From positions 1,054,001 to 1,118,000 of the forward strand of contig NZ_JADFCM010000001.1 in assembly GCF_015234585.1 (NCBI RefSeq): a stretch of 64,000 bases of DNA. The letters run 5' to 3'. Positions 8,402-14,611 of this stretch are shown piece by piece. The position numbers and the translations under genes are program-made. The stretch comes from Pseudalkalibacillus hwajinpoensis. GTDB lineage: Bacteria > Bacillota > Bacilli > Bacillales > Guptibacillaceae. Every line of letters starts with the position of its first letter. Position 1 is the first letter of the stretch. The notes under the pieces were generated by a model. It searched no databases. It saw nothing but the letters and a program-made list of their open reading frames with translations, and had not been told where the DNA came from.

Positions 8402-8436
8402 AAAAAATAGGAACTTCCATTTTTGTGGAAGTTCCT
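8402..8436 (-). terminator. Terminator for the small minus-strand gene
   Basis: AGGAACTTCCA (8409-8419) pairs with TGGAAGTTCCT (8426-8436). On the minus strand the stem is followed by T-rich DNA (A-run at 8402-8407), so it acts leftward. Confidence 0.75.
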
Positions 8437-8498
8437 CTGTGGTATATTTTGCTTGTTAACTAAAGCAATAGGTTAATTAAGTTGGATATCATTTTCTC

Positions 8499-8615
8499 TC
8501 AATCACTGAAGATATCCTTCATTTCATTTTTTTCTTTTTTTAATCGTTGAAAATGCCTTTCTATCCGTCTTGCTATAAAAGGCAGAAATATAACTATTAA
8601 CATAAGCCAAAGCAT
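8499..8615 (-). CDS. Small single-TM protein (38 aa)
   Basis: Minus-strand ORF with an AAGGTGG site before the ATG (complement 8613-8615). It encodes one hydrophobic helix (MLWLMLIVIFLPFIA) followed by a charged cytoplasmic tail (RRIERHFQRLKKEKNE). Topology is typical of tiny Bacillus membrane proteins. A matching terminator lies 60-90 bases downstream, which supports its being expressed. Sole gene between junction repeats 3 and 4. Confidence 0.55.
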   Translation of the reverse strand: MLWLMLIVIFLPFIARRIERHFQRLKKEKNEMKDIFSD

Positions 8616-8743
8616 AAAAGTCCACCTTTATTTAAGAATTTCCCAGTCAAACTCCCCTAATCCTTCCGTTCGAGGAAAAAAGAAATGTTAGATATTGAAC
8701 TTACTTAATCTAAGTGTATCATAAGTTTTTGTACGAAATTTAC

Positions 8744-8794
8744 CATCTTCCAGTATCTCGGAGCATATCTCAAAATAGATATGTTCTTTTTTTT
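8744..8794 (+). repeat. Cassette-junction repeat copy 4 with terminator
   Basis: CATCTTCCAGTATCTCGGAGC, then GAGCATATCT pairing with AGATATGTTC and an eight-T run. The stem sequence differs from copy 3 but the arms co-vary, so the hairpin is conserved rather than the exact bases. Confidence 0.75.
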
Positions 8795-8802
8795 GTATAA
8801 GA

Positions 8803-8839
8803 GATGGATTTATCAGAACTATTTTGAAATAATTGGTAT
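8803..8839 (+). repeat. AT-rich second junction element, copy A
   Basis: GATGGATTTATCAGAACTA then TTTTGAAATAATTGGTAT. It follows the terminator of the junction repeat and precedes the next gene. TTGAAA could be a -35 box. Copies occur at 9747, 10340, 11748 and 12701. Confidence 0.6.
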
Positions 8840-8869
8840 TGGAAGAATGAATAAATGGAGGGATATATT

Positions 8870-9265
8870 TTGAAAGTTGAATTTACAGGTCATGAATTAA
8901 ACCCAGGACACGACATGAAGAAATTATCGATAATGACGGCACAATGCCTAGTAGAGGAAATGCAAGATGGAGTCGAGGAGCAGAGAAAGATTCAAATCAC
9001 TACATCAAATTCCTTAATCATTGCAGATAAACTAAATACCGCAGAGCCAAATGAGAGCAAGATGACGTTACTTGATAAGGCGCTATTGAAATCTGAGGAT
9101 ACTATGTTCCCTTTAATAAATGAAGGCAGCGTGACAAACTTTAACGGGATGCTTGTTTTGAGTAATGTAAAGATTGTCCCATTTGCTAACCCTGACAATG
9201 TCATTGAGTATGATAGTTATGCTCTTTATACTGATCATATTATGGGGTTCGGTCTAACAGAGTAG
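8870..9265 (+). CDS. Hypothetical protein (131 aa), array gene
   Basis: TTG 8870 is preferred since GGAGGG lies 7 bases upstream; ATG 8855 would overlap that site. The soluble protein starts MKVEFTGHELNPGHDMKKLS and includes 'IADKLNTAEPNESKMTLLDK' and 'FANPDNVIEYDSYALYTDH'. The composition suggests a small alpha/beta fold with no cysteine-metal or nucleotide motif. I do not recognise it. It is followed by an imperfect stem (GGAAGAAG with CTTCTTCC) and the next junction repeat. Confidence 0.65.
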   Translation: MKVEFTGHELNPGHDMKKLSIMTAQCLVEEMQDGVEEQRKIQITTSNSLIIADKLNTAEPNESKMTLLDKALLKSEDTMFPLINEGSVTNFNGMLVLSNVKIVPFANPDNVIEYDSYALYTDHIMGFGLTE

Positions 9266-9287
9266 TGGAAGAAGAAGTTTTGTTTTA

Positions 9288-9308
9288 CTTCTTCCAAAAA
9301 ATCGGAGC
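9288..9308 (+). repeat. Cassette-junction repeat copy 5
   Basis: CTTCTTCCAAAAAATCGGAGC. No T-tailed hairpin of its own, but an imperfect stem just upstream (about 9267-9295) may end the preceding gene. Confidence 0.6.
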
Positions 9309-9380
9309 GATTACCTAATAAAAAGTAAACACTCTATGTAAATTTAGACAGAGTACTCGAAAGGGTTGTGTACTCTTCAA

Positions 9381-9560
9381 TCATTTCTTATTATACTTTT
9401 TATTTGTGTAAAATACCTGCCAATAACTCCCTAAAGTAGTAGTCGTAAATATTAAAACTTTAAATGAAGAGCTGAAGTCCAAAAATTGATCAAACACCAT
9501 AAGTAATAAGTAAACCATAATAGGCACTCCTATTATTTTTAAAACCAACATTCCATTCAT
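9381..9560 (-). CDS. Small two-TM membrane protein (59 aa)
   Basis: Minus-strand ORF with AGGAGTG 5 bases before ATG (complement 9558-9560). It has two hydrophobic helices (about residues 4-24, 'MLVLKIIGVPIMVYLLLMVF', and 33-48, 'FKVLIFTTTTLGSYW') and a basic tail ending NKKYNKK. Function unknown. It is the only gene between junction repeats 5 and 6, and the second array gene in reverse orientation. Confidence 0.6.
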   Translation of the reverse strand: MNGMLVLKIIGVPIMVYLLLMVFDQFLDFSSSFKVLIFTTTTLGSYWQVFYTNKKYNKK

Positions 9561-9673
9561 AGTATCACTCCTATATACGATTCTTACCTTTTAGGTAAAA
9601 AACCCAAACTTGATGTGATTCCAAATTTGAACTTTTTATTGAATCTTAAATCTTATTTGACTGCAAAATGAAT

Positions 9674-9738
9674 TATCTTGATTTCGAGTCTTCTACATAA
9701 TTTCGGAGCTTATCTGTAATAAGATGGGCTCTTTTTTT
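9674..9738 (+). repeat. Cassette-junction repeat copy 6 with terminator
   Basis: ATCTTGATTTCGAGTCTTC precedes TACATAATTTCGGAGC. GAGCTTATCT then GTAATA and AGATGGGCTC with seven Ts. The long left flank is shared with copies 3 and 13 (12557). Confidence 0.78.
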
Positions 9739-9746
9739 GGGAAAAA

Positions 9747-9783
9747 GATGGATTTATTAGCATCGTTTTGAAATAATTGGTAT
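9747..9783 (+). repeat. AT-rich second junction element, copy B
   Basis: GATGGATTTATTAGCATCG then TTTTGAAATAATTGGTAT, followed by AAAG. Closely matches copies A, C and D. Confidence 0.6.
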
Positions 9784-9846
9784 AAAGTATGTTAACTAAG
9801 ATTAGATGCTAAAAAAACTACTGTATTGCTTTAGGAGGACTTTTAT

Positions 9847-10044
9847 TTGAATACCAAAAAACTAGATTTGATTATCTTATTAACCCTTACCGTTGCAGTT
9901 CCGGTGTGTACAATTCTACCGTACCTTGAAATAATTCCTAACTTTTTACTATTCTTCATCTTGCCGGTTGGAATTATCTTTTGCCTCATAGGAGTAATGG
10001 CTTCTGTTCTAAGGATACAAACCAGTGGTTGGAAACAATCATAA
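9847..10044 (+). CDS. Small two-TM membrane protein (65 aa)
   Basis: TTG 9847 has AGGAGGA 7 bases upstream. It begins MNTKKLDLIILLTLTVAVPV and has two helices (about residues 7-25 and 32-52, 'FLLFFILPVGIIFCLIGVMA') joined by a short loop. No motif that gives a function. Array gene between junction repeats 6 and 7. Confidence 0.65.
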   Translation: MNTKKLDLIILLTLTVAVPVCTILPYLEIIPNFLLFFILPVGIIFCLIGVMASVLRIQTSGWKQS

Positions 10045-10055
10045 CTAATATCAAT

Positions 10056-10079
10056 GTCCCTTAAACTCGGAGCGATGCC
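10056..10079 (+). repeat. Cassette-junction repeat copy 7
   Basis: CCCTTAAACTCGGAGC with no long hairpin. It lies only a few bases before the AGGAGG of the next gene, so this junction may be transcribed through and the two flanking small genes co-expressed. Confidence 0.55.
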
Positions 10080-10094
10080 GTAAGGAGGAATATA

Positions 10095-10286
10095 ATGTTT
10101 AAGACTAAAAAAATGAACTTAATTTATGGTTTATTGTTAATAATCTTATCACTAAGATCACTAGGATATATTTTAAAAGCTGAATATGGTTTGTTAGGTT
10201 TACATATTATCGTTTTTTCTTTATGTCTACCTGGAGGTATTTATTACATCTATTTAACTTTATTAAATAAAGAACGAAATTCGTAA
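10095..10286 (+). CDS. Small two-TM membrane protein (63 aa)
   Basis: ATG 10095 with AAGGAGGA upstream. It has two hydrophobic helices ('LIYGLLLIILSLRSLGYIL' and 'LHIIVFSLCLPGGIYYIYL') and a short charged tail. Unrecognised. Similar in size to its neighbours but not alike in sequence. Confidence 0.65.
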   Translation: MFKTKKMNLIYGLLLIILSLRSLGYILKAEYGLLGLHIIVFSLCLPGGIYYIYLTLLNKERNS

Positions 10287-10323
10287 TCTCGGAGCTTATC
10301 TGTAACAAGATAGGCTCCTTTTA
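10284..10323 (+). repeat. Cassette-junction repeat copy 8 with terminator
   Basis: GTAATCTCGGAGC begins at the stop codon of the preceding gene. GAGCTTATCT, loop GTAACA, AGATAGGCTC, then CTTTT. Confidence 0.75.
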
Positions 10324-10339
10324 TTTGAAATTAAGGGTT

Positions 10340-10373
10340 GAGTTGTTGGCATTATTTTGAAATAATTGGTATT
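10340..10373 (+). repeat. AT-rich second junction element, copy C
   Basis: GAGTTGTTGGCATTA then TTTTGAAATAATTGGTAT. The left part differs from copies A, B and D but matches the GGTTGAG of the copy at 12701. Confidence 0.55.
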
Positions 10374-10397
10374 AAGAAGGTTGCAGGATTATGTAAT

Positions 10398-10616
10398 TTG
10401 GATTCGGAGGTTATTATTATCAATGCAATTAGAGAGCTCTTTTCTTCTAAGTGGTTTGGTTATCCTTTGATTTTTGGATTGCTTTTTGGGGAGTATTCAC
10501 AATATGGGGTGATTAAGATCGTTTTATCTACTATTCTGGTCGCATTAATAATTTCTATGTTGGCCTACAATTATAAGCACAACAGCTTATATAATTTAGT
10601 TAAGAAAAAATTCTAA
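10398..10616 (+). CDS. Small membrane protein (about 72 aa), start uncertain
   Basis: The frame is open from 10338, but its first 20 codons overlap the AT-rich repeat, so they are unlikely to be coding. TTG 10398 has a weak GCAGGA upstream; no ATG is available. The body has two helices ('FGYPLIFGLLFGEYSQYGV' and 'IVLSTILVALIISMLAYNY') and a basic end LVKKKF. Function unknown. The start codon may have been lost. Confidence 0.5.
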   Translation: MDSEVIIINAIRELFSSKWFGYPLIFGLLFGEYSQYGVIKIVLSTILVALIISMLAYNYKHNSLYNLVKKKF

Positions 10617-10656
10617 GTAGATAGTTGTAATCTTAAGAAGTAATAACCGTTTTCAT

Positions 10657-10710
10657 ATTCAACAATCTCGGAGCGATTGCGGTAAAGGTTAATCGCTCTC
10701 CTCCTCTTTT
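10657..10710 (+). repeat. Cassette-junction repeat copy 9 with terminator
   Basis: ATTCAACAATCTCGGAGC, then GAGCGATT pairing exactly with AATCGCTC across a 12-base loop and a pyrimidine-rich CTCCTCCTCTTTTT tail. The stem differs again from the other copies. Confidence 0.75.
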
Positions 10711-10799
10711 TACTAATCATAATAGGGAAGTATTTAATGACGTTCAAAATTCTTCATTTCTATTTCCTGCATTTAATTAAACTCAAGGTAGGTATCGAT

Positions 10800-11684
10800 A
10801 TGAGCATAGTTGATGGTGAGTATAAAATCGCTATTAATGGTATTAACCATTGGATAAAAATTGATGGAGCAAATAATAATACAATACCATTAATTCTTGT
10901 ACACGGTGGACCAGGAGGAAATCATTATTCATTCGAACGAATAGTTGGACCGTTACTCTCGAAAAGTAGAACCATTGTTTATTATGAGCAACGGGGATGT
11001 GGCAGAAGTGATGCACCAAGCTCTCTAAGTGAATATACGATCGACTATTTAGTAGAAGATTTTAAAGGTTTACTAAAATGGTTAGGAACCAGAAAAGTGG
11101 ATTTGTTAGGGTATTCTTTCGGAGGAGAACTCGCTCTGGAATTTGCTTACGCATTTAAAGATGAAATTAATAAAGTTGTTTTATCAGCTCCAAGTTTATT
11201 AGAGACTGATATACAAAAAATGGTCCAAATAGCGGGTATCCTTTCTGTAGCCGATGAAACAGTTTATAGCATTTTTAAAAGTTTTCAAGATAAAGGACTT
11301 ACTGTTGATGAAACATACAATAAGCTGTGGGATGTTATTGATAGTAGAACAGTCGATTTATTATTGTTTGAAAATCAGGAAATAGCTCAATTGAATCGTA
11401 ATTTGTGGGAAGAAAGCAAACTAATTAATTCCGGTTTGATGTTAGAAGCTTTAACTACAAACCCGTCGCCGTCTCCATTAATACATCGTTTGAAAGAAAT
11501 ACCAAACCAAACTTTACTCATTACAGGGATTTTTGATCGTAATACTGGTCTGAGTATATCTAAGATCATACATAGTAAGTTAAAGTGCAGTCAGTGGGAG
11601 TTATTTAATAAAAGTGCACATTTTCCTGATTTAGAAGAAACCAATAAATTCGTGAACTCTGTCATAAACTTTTTAGATACTTAG
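10800..11684 (+). CDS. Alpha/beta hydrolase, proline-iminopeptidase-like
   Basis: 294 residues from ATG 10800 (AAGGTAGG upstream); an alternative ATG at 10737 adds 21 hydrophobic residues. It has the oxyanion motif 'LVHGGPGGNH', the nucleophile elbow 'LLGYSFGGELAL' (Ser), a catalytic Asp in 'LLITGIFDRNTG' and a His in 'FNKSAHFPDLEE'. HGGPG is the mark of the proline iminopeptidase/tricorn-interacting factor F1 branch, with a cap domain near residues 130-220. It is probably a cytoplasmic aminopeptidase or esterase; the substrate is not determinable. Complete triad, so likely active. Array gene. Confidence 0.85.
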   Translation: MSIVDGEYKIAINGINHWIKIDGANNNTIPLILVHGGPGGNHYSFERIVGPLLSKSRTIVYYEQRGCGRSDAPSSLSEYTIDYLVEDFKGLLKWLGTRKVDLLGYSFGGELALEFAYAFKDEINKVVLSAPSLLETDIQKMVQIAGILSVADETVYSIFKSFQDKGLTVDETYNKLWDVIDSRTVDLLLFENQEIAQLNRNLWEESKLINSGLMLEALTTNPSPSPLIHRLKEIPNQTLLITGIFDRNTGLSISKIIHSKLKCSQWELFNKSAHFPDLEETNKFVNSVINFLDT

Positions 11685-11685
11685 A

Positions 11686-11738
11686 TATTCAATCTTCCAC
11701 AATCTCGGAGCTTATCTGTAATAGGTAGGCTCTTTTCT
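11686..11738 (+). repeat. Cassette-junction repeat copy 10 with terminator
   Basis: Starts at the hydrolase stop: AATCTTCCACAATCTCGGAG, C, then GAGCTTATCT and AGGTAGGCTC with TTTT. Closest to the consensus. Confidence 0.78.
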
Positions 11739-11747
11739 GTAGAAAAA

Positions 11748-11785
11748 GGATGGATTTATTAGAATTATTTTGAAATAATTGGTAT
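11748..11785 (+). repeat. AT-rich second junction element, copy D
   Basis: GGATGGATTTATTAG then AATTATTTTGAAATAATTGG and TAT. It includes the perfect inverted repeat AATTATTT/AAATAATT around TG. Confidence 0.6.
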
Positions 11786-11838
11786 ATTGAGCGGTGAATT
11801 TGAAAAAACGTCCTATATTGGAAGGGGTGAGTTGATAA

Positions 11839-12276
11839 GTGGACATAAGAAAACCAAGTGAGGTAGAAATTGAAAAGATAATAGCACTTTCTCCACAGGC
11901 TATATTTGAGGGAACTTTAGGTGAATCTGAACCAACGATTGAAAAAGCAAAACAACTAGTAGAATCTCTTTTGAAAAAGGGAAGTTATTATTTAATATCA
12001 ACTGAAAATGATGTAATAACGGGTTGGATTCTTTTAGGAGGAAGTAAAGACCAGTTTTCAGATATAAAACTAGGATTTATTTATGAATTATTTGTGATAG
12101 AGGAATGCAGAGGTAAAGGTATTTCAAAACAATTGATTAGAACTGGTGTTGAACAATTGAAACAAGAAGGATACTCCGAAATTCGTTTAAGCGCTTTTGA
12201 TGGAAATCAAGCAATTAAGATATATGAAAATCTAGGCTTTAAAAACAGAACAATTTCTATGAGTATTTCATTATAG
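11839..12276 (+). CDS. GNAT-family N-acetyltransferase
   Basis: 145 residues from GTG 11839 (GAAGGGG upstream). Acetyl-CoA site: 'FIYELFVIEECRGKGISKQL' (R-G-K-G), then 'IRLSAFDGNQAIKIYENLGF'. The ending 'NRTISMSISL' is very like the end of the other array GNAT, 'NTRISMEKTL', although the bodies differ, so these two are distant paralogues within one array. Acceptor substrate unknown. Confidence 0.9.
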   Translation: MDIRKPSEVEIEKIIALSPQAIFEGTLGESEPTIEKAKQLVESLLKKGSYYLISTENDVITGWILLGGSKDQFSDIKLGFIYELFVIEECRGKGISKQLIRTGVEQLKQEGYSEIRLSAFDGNQAIKIYENLGFKNRTISMSISL

Positions 12277-12282
12277 ATAATA

Positions 12283-12304
12283 CTCTTCCATTATCTCGGA
12301 GCGC
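12283..12304 (+). repeat. Cassette-junction repeat copy 11
   Basis: CTCTTCCATTATCTCGGAGC, 7 bases after the acetyltransferase stop. No obvious hairpin. Confidence 0.65.
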
Positions 12305-12362
12305 TGGTTCAATATTATGATACATAATTTTAGGAATATAAATATAAGAAGGAGATCTTCTA

Positions 12363-12548
12363 ATGAATAAACGAATTAAAGAGGGTATTATCTCTGCACT
12401 CGTTTTTGCAGTCGTTGCTATTCTCTTTGGATATTTCATATACGGAGAAATAAAATGGACAGTCGTAATAGGACTAATGATAGGCGGTTTTATTTCTTGG
12501 TACTTTATTATTCCTAAGATAAGTAAGCAAGGGGATGGAGAAAAATAG
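12363..12548 (+). CDS. Small two-TM membrane protein (61 aa)
   Basis: ATG 12363 with AGAAGGAGA upstream. Helices 'IISALVFAVVAILFGYFIYG' and 'WTVVIGLMIGGFISWYFII' with a charged tail ending GDGEK. No function assigned. Same size class as the genes at 9847, 10095 and 13155 but unrelated in sequence. Confidence 0.68.
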   Translation: MNKRIKEGIISALVFAVVAILFGYFIYGEIKWTVVIGLMIGGFISWYFIIPKISKQGDGEK

Positions 12549-12556
12549 TGTATATA

Positions 12557-12588
12557 TCTTGTTTTCGAGTCTTCCGCAAACTCGGAGC
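12557..12588 (+). repeat. Cassette-junction repeat copy 12
   Basis: ATCTTGTTTTCGAGTCTTC then CGCAAACTCGGAGC. It shares the long left flank with copies 3 and 6. Only about 45 bases separate it from the next junction-like motif, so this interval is empty. Confidence 0.7.
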
Positions 12589-12632
12589 AATTCTGTAATA
12601 TCATACATAACACCGCAAACGTTGAAGAACCA

Positions 12633-12680
12633 TCTTCATTGAACGGGCGTAATTCCGCACTCAGGAATTACGTCTTTTCT
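12633..12680 (+). repeat. Junction-type repeat, GGGCG variant, with terminator
   Basis: TCTTCATTGAACGGGCG resembles the junction core with GGGCG. CGTAATTCC (12648-12656) pairs with GGAATTACG (12664-12672), followed by TCTTTTCTTTC, a working terminator. Confidence 0.6.
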
Positions 12681-12700
12681 TTCAAGATAACGTTGAGTAA

Positions 12701-12725
12701 GTGGTTGAGTTTTGAAATAATTGGA
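12701..12725 (+). repeat. AT-rich second junction element, copy E (partial)
   Basis: GTGGTTGAG then TTTTGAAATAATTGGA. It keeps the core found in copies A-D. Confidence 0.5.
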
Positions 12726-12863
12726 TTTATCCAATAGGTCATATTAGTTAAAGACTCAGTTGCGAGATAGTTTGAATTGTGAAACGAATTTTTCATTCAA
12801 ACGTATTTAAAAGGTGAAGGTAATAAGTTACTAAATTAGAATTTATCGAGAGGATGGATACTT

Positions 12864-13031
12864 ATTATTGGCGATAAGTTTACTTGCAAAAATTGTGGAA
12901 GAGAAGTTGAAAAAGATGAGAAGATGGCAATTATTGTTACACCAAAAAATGCAAATGGATGGGCTCTTTTAAAAGCCTGGGGTCCTGAACAAATTATATA
13001 TTGTTCAAGATGCTTTAGTGAATTGGAATAA
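12864..13031 (+). CDS. Small zinc-ribbon-like protein with no standard start codon
   Basis: The frame encodes 'GDKFTCKNCGREVEKDEKMA' and ends 'YCSRCFSELE': two C-x2-C pairs about 37 residues apart, as in a small zinc ribbon. A GAGAGGATGG site ends about 7 bases before the ATT codons at 12864 and 12867, but no in-frame ATG, GTG or TTG exists between the upstream TAG and GDKF. Either ATT is used (as in infC) or the start codon has mutated. The coding quality and spacing argue that it was a real gene of about 55 residues. Confidence 0.5.
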   Translation: MIGDKFTCKNCGREVEKDEKMAIIVTPKNANGWALLKAWGPEQIIYCSRCFSELE

Positions 13032-13154
13032 ATATAGGTAACTGTTTCTGCGAGAGTCTTGAAAACAAGAGTTAAACGAAACGGGTGTTTGTGCAATAAA
13101 AAGCAAGCGTCCAATGTAGGATTGTGAAGTTATGCTTATTGAAAGGATTAGTTT

Positions 13155-13364
13155 ATGAAAAGTAAGGATTACAGCAAACGAAATATCATTCAGTGGATTG
13201 CATTTGGGATTGTAATGTTTTCTATGGTTTTAAGAGTAGTTTTATTTCTATCAGGAATAGCCCGGGAATTAGAATACAGTACAATTAATGCCATAACTTG
13301 GACAGGGCTTACGATTGGTATTATTTTATTATTGGTTTCTTACTTGTTTCCAAAAGAGACCTAA
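13155..13364 (+). CDS. Small two-TM membrane protein (69 aa)
   Basis: ATG 13155 with GAAAGGA upstream. Helices 'IIQWIAFGIVMFSMVLRVVL' and 'AITWTGLTIGIILLLVSYLF', tail PKET. No recognised family. Confidence 0.68.
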   Translation: MKSKDYSKRNIIQWIAFGIVMFSMVLRVVLFLSGIARELEYSTINAITWTGLTIGIILLLVSYLFPKET

Positions 13365-13376
13365 ACTATCACTACG

Positions 13377-13396
13377 TTTTTCAACTAAATCGGAGC
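13377..13396 (+). repeat. Cassette-junction repeat copy 13
   Basis: TTTTTCAACTAAATCGGAGC, 13 bases after the preceding stop. Last clear copy of the TCGGAGC series. Confidence 0.6.
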
Positions 13397-13446
13397 AAGA
13401 ATTGAATATTGAGAAGGTAGGCCATAATTCAATTTAAGGAGCATAA

Positions 13447-13551
13447 ATGGTCATTAGATTTATAAGAGTTATAAGTATTTTTTTCGTTCTTTACTTCGTA
13501 TCAGCTTGGGCTTTACATAGAAAAGACATCAATTCATTTAAGAGAGTATAA
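13447..13551 (+). CDS. Very small membrane protein (34 aa)
   Basis: ATG 13447 has TAAGGAG 6-7 bases upstream and encodes one helix (VIRFIRVISIFFVLYFVSAW) with a basic tail. The strong site supports translation. Function unknown. Confidence 0.45.
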   Translation: MVIRFIRVISIFFVLYFVSAWALHRKDINSFKRV

Positions 13552-13579
13552 TGATATGTATTAAAATAAGGAGTTAAAA

Positions 13580-14083
13580 ATGGATATATTCAAATTATTT
13601 GAAATTTGGGTTAATCATCCAAAAGAAGGAAGTGGTAGAAGTAACTTAGACTATACAGATGAATGTTGGAAAGAGTTATTACAAGATATTCGTAATTGGA
13701 AGAACAGTGAAATTAGATATGAAAATGAGGTTGCAAAATACCTACTATATACAGGGGAAATAAGAAGAATTCATTTAGGCCATGATGAAGTGAATTATAA
13801 TAATCATTATGTTTCATGGACATCAGCTGAAAAATTAGAAGATATATATTGGTTCAATACAAGAAGTGCTCATACAATAATTACAGCAGAAGCAACAAAA
13901 GATAATCCAGGAATTAGTGTTAAAGGATTTATAGATGTTGTGAAACTTGAAATTAAGAATTTCGAATTAAACTCACCGGCTATCAGAGCGGAACAAGAAG
14001 TGATTTTCCCTTTACAAGAAAAATCAATATTAAGCATTGAAAAAATAAAAAAAGAGATGGGAAATGACATTAAACCCCTATGA
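13580..14083 (+). CDS. Hypothetical protein with ADP-ribosyltransferase-like motif order
   Basis: 167 residues, ATG 13580 with AAGGAG upstream. I see an order reminiscent of Arg-type ADP-ribosyltransferases: an Arg after a strand ('LLYTGEIRRIHLG'), an S-x-T strand ('NHYVSWTSAEKLEDI'), and a late E-x-E before a strand ('AIRAEQEVIFPLQEKSI'). In that family R, STS and ExE bind NAD and catalyse transfer. Similarity is by motif only. It lacks a signal peptide, so it would act inside the cell or be delivered otherwise. No immunity gene is evident. An alternative is a small uncharacterised Bacillus family with chance motifs. Confidence 0.45.
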   Translation: MDIFKLFEIWVNHPKEGSGRSNLDYTDECWKELLQDIRNWKNSEIRYENEVAKYLLYTGEIRRIHLGHDEVNYNNHYVSWTSAEKLEDIYWFNTRSAHTIITAEATKDNPGISVKGFIDVVKLEIKNFELNSPAIRAEQEVIFPLQEKSILSIEKIKKEMGNDIKPL

Positions 14084-14611
14084 ACAGAAGGATTTTTTGA
14101 CGTTTTTAATTTTTTAATCATATGTAAATGAGTAAGAGAAAAAACCACTATTTATCTATTGGATAGTACAACGATAAAGTTCAATTGGCATGTGATTAAA
14201 GTGCTTGACCCTGAGGGGCAGGCACTTTTCTCTTAGAAAGAGAAACATTTATTTCTAAAGCTAAAAATAATTCTTTAAAAGACAACGATCTAATTTAAAA
14301 TGACACTTCATTCATTGAAGGAACCGTTGGCGAATGGTTCATTTAATTGAGTTCTCCTTTCTAATAACAACCAAAAGAAGAAAAATTAGTGAAAATAATA
14401 GTGAAAGTTCCGTCCGCAAGGTATTGGAAAAGTAGTCAACAAACCCAATCTAAAAGTGTTGGCTCAAGCATTAATGGATTTTATCATGAAAAATGACACT
14501 AGAACATTCCACAAAACTTGGAGTGCCTTTTTATTGTAAAATAGTAGCCTAATTTGTTTCTTTTTGTAATAATTGGAATAATGACATTGGTAGAGATTGG
14601 AGTATTGATAA
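14084..14611. other. Gap between the array and the Abi_C gene
   Basis: It contains a terminator (14199-14234) and a short inverted repeat GAACC...GGTTC (about 14321-14340). I find no gene with a credible start. The DNA may be decayed cassette sequence. Confidence 0.4.
14199..14234 (+). terminator. Rho-independent terminator
   Basis: AAGTGCTTGACCC pairs, with one mismatch and one wobble, with GGGGCAGGCACTT and runs into TTTTCTC. It would end transcription from the 13580 gene. Confidence 0.65.

Noticed and set aside
12257..12613. 118-codon minus-strand ORF
   Set aside because: Antisense to a well-supported small membrane gene with a ribosome binding site, and it crosses two junction repeats.
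6970..13396. CRISPR array
   Set aside because: The repeated units are separated by hundreds of bases of coding DNA, not by short unique spacers, and no cas genes are present.
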